From Siderastrea siderea (lineage: Eukaryota; Cnidaria; Anthozoa; Scleractinia; Rhizangiidae), in NCBI GenBank assembly GCA_964030785.1, contig OZ034968.1, forward strand, positions 21,111,186-21,175,185: a DNA stretch of 64,000 nucleotides, written 5' to 3'. Positions 55,173-64,000 of this stretch are shown here, in pieces. The translations under genes were made by a program, and so were the position numbers. Below the pieces are notes generated by a model. It was not told the DNA's origin. It saw only the letters and a program-made list of their open reading frames with translations, and did not search any database. How positions within the stretch are numbered: position 1 is the first letter of the stretch; each line of letters opens with the position of its first letter.

Positions 55173-55534
55173 ACAAACTGACTCATTTGACTAACAATAG
55201 ACCAACGGACATTTGACTAACAAAAGACGGATCGAAACGCACCAATCACGTTTACAGTCTTCACAGCCAATAACATCACGGCTTAACTGACAGACGACCA
55301 ATAACATCACGAGATCGTCGACCAATCAGGACAACGACCAGAGATTTATAACATCTCCTGACGATTTACAGTTCACTTGACTCTGATGATGACTTCCGCT
55401 CAGGTTGTCGAAACGTCAGTCAATGTCACCTCAAACAGTCCTTCTCAGGACTACACTCACCCGGACGATCACAATTTACCGAATTATGATATGACTCCTG
55501 GGTTCAAACCATTTACAGTTTTAAACTTAAGATT

Positions 55535-56335
55535 GTTGCGTAATCTAAGTATATCTTTGTATATCAGCGCATCGATATCGTTTCCGTTTACAAGTTTCCA
55601 TTATCTTTCCAGAATGTTCTAGAACCTTAGCCCTTCAACAGCTTACCACGTAGTTTGTTTAATATACATTTTAAGACTTAGGTTACCTCCATTAGTTTAA
55701 TGTTCGGGTAAATAGGCTTTAACTTAAATTTAACTTAAATTTAAATCAAAAAAACCATTTTCTCTAACTCTACCAAGTGTTTATTTATTTTTATTCAATT
55801 TCGACAAATCGCCTTGTGACACTGGGAACGAGATTGACAGCTTCTGAAATTGACAGCATCGCTAGTCTTAAGAGCGGTCAAACGCAAAAAGGTACGTCAC
55901 TTCCGGTCTTCCAGAGCCTTGAAGTTTGAGTCAGTTCCGAACGTTTACGAGTGCGAAGTTCGTATGAAAACGATGCAGAAATTTCCTGATAAACCGAATT
56001 TCTCGCCGATAAAACTTGTGGATGTCAGCTACTTCATTTTCAACACATACTCAAGGTAAAAAGCTTAAGTTTTCCAGTTAAAGTGAAACTTTCGACATTT
56101 GTCGGTATTTTCCTTTGTAAAATTATGGCGGGAATTGCGCGTGCGTCATGCGTTTGACCGCTGCGAATCCCTAATCGTATGTTAACTTAACCCTTTTCCT
56201 TCCACACTGTTCCTAATATAGATTTAGCCAAGCCTAAAAGCGGAGCTCCACTTTCTTTTTTTTTAACTGCTGGAACTTATTCATTTTTAAAGTAATTACA
56301 AAAAATGAAAGAATGAAAAAAAAAACCTTCCCTCC
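55535..56335. other. No gene supported
   Basis: A frame at 55850-56059 ends TCAAG|GTAAAA and could be an exon, but it has no family resemblance and its phase does not fit the next candidate exon at 56469. Confidence 0.3.
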
Positions 56336-56425
56336 CTCTGGGATTTGAACCCACTGCCGCCACCGTCGCTGAAGCGTAAGGGGATCGCGCTTACCACTCG
56401 ACAAACCTGCTATGTCTTCAAATGG
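56335..56425 (-). mobile_element. tRNA-like SINE head
   Basis: On the minus strand GTCGAGTGGTAAGCGCG (A box) and AGTGGGTTCAAATCCC (B box) are at tRNA-like spacing. A poly-T stretch of plus-strand C/T-rich sequence replaces a normal 3' end. Probably a SINE fragment. Confidence 0.5.
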
Positions 56426-56468
56426 CCTTTTCATTTTAATCAATTAAAGAGCTATTTATTGATCGCAG

Positions 56469-56695
56469 CTCTGTCGACTAAAGAGACGGGTGTTTTCTGG
56501 GAAATATGTTCGGACCGCCACAAAAACCATGGTTATCGACAGCAAAAACCGGACGGCACTAGCTCTGCTCTGTTTGAGGTCGGGACTGCGGCAAAATGCT
56601 GCGAATTCAAGCGATATGTACTTCGATTCCATTCGATGTTACGCGAGTTACACGAGTTACTGAGTAGCAGAACTCAAGAAAGAGAAAGTTTCAGT
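56469..56695 (+). CDS. Candidate exon of an unidentified gene
   Basis: An open block starting after GATCGCAG and ending CA|GTACGT. It encodes LSTKETGVFWEICSD, a mixed-charge part and FHSMLRELHELLSS. Both splice signals and amino-acid mix are acceptable, but I recognise no family and find no compatible partner exon nearby. Confidence 0.25.
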
Positions 56696-56719
56696 ACGTA
56701 ACTTAACCTTTTTGCCTTC

Positions 56720-58380
56720 CACTTTTACAGTATAGAGATAAGATATTTTCTCTCAAGTTTAAAGCTGTCAAACAATCGTTTTGCTAACTAAGCTTAAGCT
56801 TTTAAGGAAACCTCCTTTTCAAAAGATGGCATTCTTGGTCGGGTTGCCTTGGACTCCCCTCCCCCTCCCCCAGAGTCTGTATGGACGAACGTACGTAGGG
56901 ACGGACGTACGTACGGGCGTACGCTGACGTCAGAACCAAAATTTCTCGCATCGATATGTTACCAAATTCACTTACCAATGGTGCTCTGCTCAGCGGCCTT
57001 CGGCCACAAAGGAGCTCCGCTATTAATGCTAATGTTCAGGGCCCGGTTGTTCAAAGGGTGGAAAACGCTATCCACCGGATGAATCGCTATCCAGCTGATA
57101 AATGATAACAAAACAAAGTCTATAACTCGCCTAATACTGCGATGAACTTCTTTACATTTAAAACAAAGAAAGAGAATTTTACTATCGAAATTTTCAAAGC
57201 GGATTTTTTCCGCTTAAACGTAGAATTAAACACTAATTAAAACCAAAAAGAACGACGAAATCGAACTCTTTTATTATTTTCCGGTCTGTGGAGCAGTGTA
57301 TATATACACAGAAAAAAACTTCACGGAGTTCCACTTACGAAAGACCCAGATGTTGATAAATATTGGACACAAAATTGGTGATGTTGATAAATATTCGAGA
57401 TAGACATAGAAAAAGTATTTTATTTTCGTTTTGTTTTGCTGTAAAAATTCTAAAAAGTTGCAATTAACGTTTCAACTAACAGACAAAGAATAAAAAGAAC
57501 GGTACAGATACAACAAGCGAGCGCTCAACGCATTTATTATTGTTATTATGAAAATTTTTATTTAACAATACTTAAAATGCACAATGTTTGCTGCCACACG
57601 ATTAAACGCACGAGCAATCATTGATGCATAAACCAAAGATTTTATACTGCAGAGCTTACTCATGAATATTTCGCGCAATGTCGCTATCATTCGTCGCACT
57701 TCGTGCATACACTTTAAATAAATGAATACTGATGATCTAGTCTCTCACCCGCGGCCTTACGAAGCCCGAACGGGCTAGCTCTTTTTACTGGGCTGTCTGT
57801 GGACGTTCGTTTATGGGCGTGGGAGTTGCTTTCTCCTGATCGTTCCCCATCCTTGTTATCTTTTGGTACTCATTAATCTCATACTCGCCTTTTAGGGGTC
57901 TTTTCCCTTTAGAATCCTACGGTCAAGAGGAGGAGGATTGAGAGCGAGTTTCCCATTCCTAAATGTGAGTGTGTCCTGCAAGAAGTCGAGTTCGAATCGT
58001 CTACTCCTTAGATAACAAGGGAAGTCCGTTGGGTGAATCCCTGTTCAGGGGGAAGCAGCGACCATTCCCAGTATGAGTGCTTAAATTTCGGGACTGCGCC
58101 TCCCTTATCTCAGTTACGTCTTCGGAATCCGGAGTAGTTTAGCGTGGGGGGTCTACATGGAAATGTGGATGCTTGGAAGTCCATTTTGCTTGGCCATCCA
58201 TGTTCGGAAGGATGCTTAATTGGCTGACTTTGAAAGTGGACATTCGGAAGTTTGAGCAGCCGTTTGCGATAGGAGCGAAATCGGAAGAAATTTCTGATCT
58301 GATGAGAAATGACAGGCGTGTTCGAGGACGTGTTCTATGATTAATCCTTTGTTCCGTCGAAGTTTTTTCCAAGCCATGAA
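56720..58380. other. No gene supported; possible repeat ends
   Basis: 57037-57060 (GGGCCCGGTTGTTCAAAG) looks like the end of a common animal MITE, but a matching opposite end was not found. The rest is AT-rich to 57750. From there to 58380 composition shifts toward the DIRS element and may be its 5' noncoding part. Confidence 0.35.
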
Positions 58381-61330
58381 TCCTGTAAGAAATTACGTTT
58401 GTTTCGGCGGAGATCAGGAAACGCGTTGCTGTTGGAGCGCTAAGGGCTTGGGGTAAAGTTGGAAGGGATGATCTTCCCTATATGGTTTTGACGCTTACGG
58501 TAGAGCCATCCAAGCCCCAGCTTTGTTTGGATGCCAGATTTTTTAACTTATGGATGAAGTACTCACCGCACTCGCTTGATAAGTTGGTTGACGTCGCTCG
58601 TTATGTCTACAAGGATTCCTATATGATGAATTGCGATGATAAGTCAGGCTATGATCACGTGCTGTTGCGCGAGTCTTCCCATACGTACATGGGTCTTCAG
58701 TGGGAAGGATGGTGGTTTGTTTGCACGACTTTGCCGTTTGGTTGGAAAGAATTTCCTTTTATCTACCACACTACCACACTACCTCAGGCTATTACGTTCT
58801 TGTGGGTTTCTTGTTCATTGTATATTGATGATCGGCTTAATGGTGAGGTTTTTACTTCTTCTGGTCCTTGGTCTGCTCCTCCGTCGGTCCGGTGTTTTAG
58901 CCGCGAAGGTAGCTGTTTTCGTAGACTTGTCTTTGCTGGTGCGGTTGGGGTATACTAAAGGCATTGCTAAGTCTGGTTTGCAGCCGGTAAAGTAATTGCA
59001 AGTAATTGTAAAAGTAATTGTGGACTCGGCAAAACAGGCTTTTTTGCTGCCAAAGCGTAACATTGATTCCTGGTCGGTTTTGAGGGAACAGATTCGGGCT
59101 CACAAGAAGGAGGTTCACATTAAAACTTTGCACAGGTTTCAAGAAAAATGTATTTCCTTTTCTTTGGCGGTTCCTGGGGATGGGTTTTTATAAGGGCTAT
59201 GAGTTCTGCTATCGCCTCGGCCCCGGGTAATGTTAAGGTGACTTTTTCCCTGGAGCTTCACTAGAAGATTTCGCACTGGCATTTCCTTAACTTGTGGCCG
59301 GGTTTCCTTCCTTGGCGTGATGAAAAGCATTTGCGTCTTTCTTTGTCTACGGATGCGTCGGGTCACGGTTGCGGTTGTGTTAGCCACTTGTCATCGGGTG
59401 ACAGTTCCTTTGGGGATTATTGGAATGAGGAACAGTTGAGATTGAACATTTTAAGTAAAGAAATGCTGGCTTTGGTTAACGCTTTGAAAGCGGCCCCGGA
59501 TGACATTCGGGACTTTCGTGTGGATGTTAATGTAGACAGCCAGGTGGTGATTGATACCGTTAATGGGCAGGGTAGCAGAAGCTCCCCACAGCTGACTGCC
59601 ACTACTAAGGATCTTGGTGGAACGCAATCTTCAGTTGAAGTCCTTTCATGTCTCATTGGAACTTAATCAGAGTGACGGTCCTTCCCGGCGTTTGTCCCCA
59701 CTTGATTCTCCTTTGTCACCCGAAAGTTGGTGATTGGTTGAGGATGAGTTTGGCGGAGGGTCTGGTCAAACGTTTGATTAAAATCCCTTTGGATTCGAAT
59801 GTACTTATTGGAAGGAGTGGCGAACCACTCCCTCACTTTGCACTTTTTCCTAGCCCAGGCTCCAGTGGTGTGAACTTGTTTTCCCAGAATATTTTGGATG
59901 GCAGGTTTCCCTTGCGTCTTTCCGCCGTTTAACTTGATTGGTCCTGTTATTAAGTTTCTTTGTCAGTTCCGGGTTCCTTTTGCAGTTGTAGTTCCGGAGG
60001 TGCATCCGGTCCCGTTCTGGTGGCCTTGGTTAATGGGTTTTGTGACGGCTACGTTGCTTCTGGGCTCTGCGGGTGATTTGGGCGTTCTCAGGTCTCGGTC
60101 TAAGTTCGGTTTCCGTTCGGTCCCCTCTCCTGTTTCCCTGTGGGCTTGCAGGGTGTCAAGGGTTTTAGCTTTCTTGGTTCGTGGGTTTGTTCTGATGTTT
60201 TGTCATTTTCGCTTTTGTTACCCTCTGCCAAGATTTCCTAAGCTGTTCTCACCGTCGGTGGCGTGTCCTCCTTGCTATTATCCTAACGACGAGTGCTTTC
60301 GTTTTTGTCAAAGTTGTGGTTACGCCCGGGGAGAACTTTCCGAGGAAACTGTGGTTGTTGGAAAGCTCAGACATAAGGAGGATGAGGTGGAGATAGCCCA
60401 GAGCGTTGGGGAACTTGCCGGAAAACGTCGTTCCTCTCGTTATGAGAAACAGTGCGTTGAAGAGGGAGTTGTCGACATTTCTTCCCGCCCTATCGTCCCA
60501 AGCCTGTCAATTCAGCTTTACCAAGTGATGTTATGGCGTTTTTGATTTGGAAGGACAAGGGTGATAGGACTGTGGTCCACCTTCAAGCTTGTGCATCCGC
60601 TGGGGATCTGACTCGGCGTGTTCCGAGTTGTAGCTGTCCTAAGTGTTTAGCTTTTGGAACAGTTGATTCTTTGATAGGCAAATTGAGGGCAATATTTATG
60701 GCTGAAGGTAGAGGCATGGAGTGGAGTTCGGCTTTTGGCATAGGAAATCTCGCGCCTTTGTTGTGAAGGGTAATCTGACTAACGTTCGGGGAGAGCAGCT
60801 GAAAGCAAGGGTGGTTTCCGGCCATGCAGAGCCTGTTCTCATTGCCGATCTTCAAGTCTTCTCTAGTTTTATTCAGTCTAGGTTAGTGTCTGGTGGTATG
60901 GATGCTTTTCAGCTCTTTGTTTTGGCCAGAGATCAAGCTTTCTATTATTAAAGTCTTTGTTTTTTTGCGGGAGATCGAGCGGCTGATCTGTTGCTTATTA
61001 AGACAGCGGAAATTTTGCGCTTCCCAGATGATTCGGGATTTTGCTCAACCATTGCTGGACTAAGACGTTGCGTTCAAGAGATGCTAACATTTTTGCCTTT
61101 AAGAGGGCAACTAATAAGCTTGTTTGTCCAGTTTGGCGAATTGAACAGTATTTGAAGATCTTTGTGGTGTTGGGAATTAGGTTTTCGCCTGGTTTCCTGT
61201 TCCGTTCGGTTTCCAAGGATGGTTCGGTATCCATTTTCTTCGCTTGATTCTTCTGCGGATTTTAAAACTGCCGACCAAAGTAAATCAGGGGCACCCAACG
61301 GTTCGCTTCGGGAAATATCTGTTCGGAAGG
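58381..61330 (+). mobile_element. DIRS-type retroelement, decayed
   Basis: Domains in order on the plus strand: RT (58482-58830; LCLDARFFNLWMKYSPHSLD, LPFGWK, SLYIDDR), RNase H (59292-59600; LSTDASGHGCGC, LSKEMLALVNAL, VDSQVVIDTV), a connecting part with LPHFALFPSPGSSGVNLFSQ (59640-59900), a zinc-ribbon-like CPPCYYPNDECFRFCQSCGY (about 60260-60320) and a tyrosine-recombinase-like part (60533-61250; SCSCPKCLAFGTVDSLIGKL). DIRS elements integrate with a tyrosine recombinase instead of an integrase. Several frame changes and stops (for example after ARDQAFYY near 60951) make it inactive. No split terminal repeats were found. Confidence 0.8.
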
Positions 61331-64000
61331 CCTAAAATCGCCTAAGATATTCGGATTTAATTGCAGCGAAAGCAAGAGATTTATTTGGCGAAATTTCACC
61401 TCAGTCTTTCGTACCTTTCTCAGAACATACCCAGGCTAAGATTTTGTTAAGAACACCTTTACGTTGTCTTCATATTTGTACAATATTAGATGTGTGAGAA
61501 TAAACTAGAGTGTAATAATTTGGTCAGAGTAATTTACAGCCTATTTGAGCCTCAAATACTAGAATTTTAATAAAGCAAACACATGAAACACGTACAACTT
61601 TCAGGAAATTGGTAGAACTTGACCTATTTGTTCTTTCTTTCATTCAGAACTATGATTTGCTGAAATACTATACAATTAATCTTATGAACATTGTTAAGAA
61701 CGTTTCAGGCTCAAATCGCCAAAAAAAACAAGAACATTCGGTTTCGGTTCAGCCTCAGCTAAAAAAATTGACATTCTTATATAAAAAAAAGAGTGTACGT
61801 GGCGTCGGACACCTTGTGGTGAATTGACAAAATTTAAATTAGATAGAGCTCAAAAGTTGTTTGAGCCTACGTACAGTGCGTAGTTGGTATGGAGCCGATT
61901 TTGCAGTGCAAGCACCAGAGATGGAAATTTCGTTCGAACGGAAAAAGTTGTTTTCGTCCGCGTTAGAAAAGATTTCCAGTAGAACCGTGCGTACTATCAG
62001 TTTTCCTTTCAACCAATTTAGGCTGTGTGCAAAGCACCCCAAATTCTCTAAATGAAAAACTGGCTATTTTGTCCTAAACGAGGATTAGAGTTATGCTTCC
62101 AGCCAACCGCTAAATGTAATGTGATGCGATAAATACAAACCACGTAGATAGGTAGTACCACCGCCGGTGCCAAATAGGGCAAATTTAGCCCACCGCATCT
62201 CTTTCGCGAGAACAGTGATCTATGTTTTTTTAAAATTCATTTTTCGAATAAATGCTCGTTATGGGGCAACCAGGGGGAAAAAGTCTAGTCTACTTTTACC
62301 TATAAACTCTTGGGAATCACCTTTGAGGCGGAGCAGTCTTTTTTGTGTGATACAGGAAAGACGTGTTCATTCAGCGCTGAAGAGAACTGTTTGTTTCGAC
62401 TATTCAACTTTGAAAGGAAGAAGCAAGTGTCCTGAACGTTATGTGTTCCCTTAGAAACTAGTTATTTCCCCTTCCATTCAGTAGTGGAGATGTTCGCTTG
62501 TATCACTTTTGTTTCCAGTAGCTGGTATTCCGACTGTTAAAGTGGTTCCTGTCCTGATTCCTTTCCTTTTACTATGCTTTCAAAGAACCGTTTGCTTCTT
62601 TATATGATATTCTTCATGTTTCCACAGTTACTATTTATTCCTTTGAGGAACCGTTGTTGCCCGGTCCATCGACCATGCAGTGGATTGTGTTTTGTTTCCG
62701 GCTTGCTCATAGACATACCATTTAACTTCTACTTGTGGCAGAGTCTCTTCATATGCTTTGACGTAAGTAGGGATCTGAGACCTCATTGACATTTCTCAAC
62801 TCGGTACTGGAATTCAATGTCCACGGACCTCGGCCAAGTGCGCGGTAAACTGAATGGGCCTCCTTGTAACGACATTCTTACTCGGCCCCCACCCCCCAAC
62901 AGCTATCATCGTACCTCTGGAGGTCTCTTTGGGGACTACAGGAGGCAGCCTGACGCGTCTCCTCCGAAACACCCTTTGTACTTCCGTATCTTTCTTTTGA
63001 TTCATATATTGCGGATGCTCTCGCAACCTGCCCTTCCACTAGCATCCATTTAAGCATATGTTCGATGTGTCTTTTACGCAAATTGTCGAAGTTTGACTGC
63101 TTGACGTGGCCTTGCAAGTGCCTCGGTCGATCTACTGGCTAGAACTGTTTGCTTGGTTATCCTCTTCGTTCGTCGCCTTTCTTTTCGATCTGCGGAACGA
63201 TGTCCAGCTTACTTTTCCATTAAAAGAGTTTGGTGAATAGCCCAATTTGCCAAAGATCTGGGGAAAAAAGTTACCGATTGTTTTTTAAGTAACTCTAGCT
63301 GAATTGATCAAAGTTTGCCAAATGAAAGATGTATGCAAAGATCTAGTCCTTTTTCAGAAATTCGTTGCTTAGCGAAGTGATTGCTTTATGAAAAAGCAAA
63401 GTACAACAGAAATGGACGGGTCCATATATCACCTCTGGAGTCATACACGACTCCGTCCAGGGACCCCATTGGGCCCAAAGGGATAATCAAACGGGAAACA
63501 TAGAAATGGTCACATTTTTAATTTTGAATGACCGAAAAATGATAAGCTTGTAAAAGAGCGTGATGTGTCTTTGTTCGTTCGAAACCATTAGTCTACGTGT
63601 AGACAAGGAAAGAAGAGTAGGTGAAGGCTCTCATAAATTTGACAACAGGATAATCAGAAAGCATCGTTCCTGGGAAAGCTATCGTTATGTTTATCCATAT
63701 TTTAATACAGCAGTCTTTGGTGGTTATTTACTTGAGCGCAAAAACTCCCACATAGCTTATAAATAGGTCAAATTGTACGAAGATCAATAAACGATTGATA
63801 ATCGAGAGTTTCCCCGTTAGCGCTCTATAACACCTTGTTCATTTATTCTCATGGAACAATTCGACACTTTTTTGGTATTTAAACGTAACATATTTATTTC
63901 CTCACTTGAAAATGACTGACCAAGATGATATCGAAACGTTGTGTGATTTCTCTAATTTTTATTGTTAAATATTTATCATTGGGTATTAAAAACCCGTAAA
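61331..64000. other. No gene recognised
   Basis: Short frames on both strands with no family resemblance. Near 63915-63940, GAAAATGACTGACCAAGATG followed by ATATCGAAACGTT resembles the GA-rich end motif of Penelope-like insertions elsewhere in the window, so another element end may lie here. Confidence 0.35.

Larger units (their letters stand above)
52215..55534. mobile_element. Penelope-like retroelement inserted as an inverted dimer
   Basis: One insertion (52229-55520) is flanked by the 14-bp duplication TTAAACTTAAGATT at 52215-52228 and 55521-55534. The left arm 52229-53361 and right arm 54355-55520 are near-identical reverse complements; both carry the 3' half of the element, with its GIY-YIG domain. 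The 993-bp spacer 53362-54354 holds the RT part of the minus-strand copy. The right copy is therefore truncated to its 3' half. Near-identity of the arms shows they arose recently or together. Confidence 0.92.

Noticed and set aside
62817..63117. Overlapping frames on both strands near the right end
   Set aside because: Neither has splice support or a recognisable family; likely chance open frames.
1..64000. CRISPR array, bacterial operons or rRNA genes
   Set aside because: No regularly spaced direct repeats with unique spacers and no rRNA-like stretch; gene structure is eukaryotic throughout.

Overview
The window looks like nuclear DNA of a cnidarian, most likely an anthozoan such as a stony coral. 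The basis is spliced animal genes with GT/AG introns (ephrin, Bcl-2, death domain, Roc-COR), AT-rich introns, tRNA-derived SINEs, and Penelope, DIRS, Ty3 and L1-like retroelements together. No species can be named from the sequence alone.

Layout. 1-4832 holds the last four coding exons of a transmembrane ephrin (+ strand); its first exon lies before the window. 8800-28476 (- strand) and 28702-47301 (+ strand) hold two large genes transcribed away from each other from a 225-bp shared promoter region. Both end with the same set of exons: a Roc GTPase and COR domain on one large exon, a 46-nt exon, a 240/243-nt helical exon, a 78-nt exon and a 194-nt death-domain exon. They are therefore paralogues in inverted orientation. 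Their 5' halves differ completely. The minus gene (gene A here) begins with a Bcl-2 fold exon (BH3, BH1, BH2) followed by a TPR exon. The plus gene (gene B) begins with a Rab-like GTPase whose nucleotide-binding motifs are all altered, then a 12-nt microexon and a death-domain exon. Splice phases match across every junction except one (Rab exon 2 to 3). The inferred proteins are Bcl-2/TPR/Roc-COR/DD (about 1533 aa) and pseudo-Rab/DD/Roc-COR/DD (about 1290 aa). This divergent pair of apoptosis-type fusion genes is the most interesting content of the window. The fusions are inferred from phase and signals, not from transcripts.

Mobile DNA fills the introns and the right end. A 4.97-kb L1-like LINE with a perfect 16-bp target duplication and an inverted-repeat element with a nested piggyBac-type MITE sit in a 10-kb intron of gene A. 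A 4.73-kb Ty3-type LTR element with 112-bp LTRs and a 5-bp duplication sits in an intron of gene B. 52229-55520 is a Penelope-like insertion built as an inverted dimer inside one 14-bp duplication. 58381-61330 is a decayed DIRS-type element. Several MITEs, SINEs, fold-backs and microsatellites are placed below. No host gene is recognised between 47302 and 64000.

How the genes may work together. Roc-COR-DD tails are shared with DAPK-type ROCO proteins, while Bcl-2, TPR and death domains are adaptor modules of cell-death and innate-immune signalling. One promoter region driving two proteins with the same Roc-COR-DD output and different sensor or adaptor heads suggests a co-expressed partner pair; this is inference.
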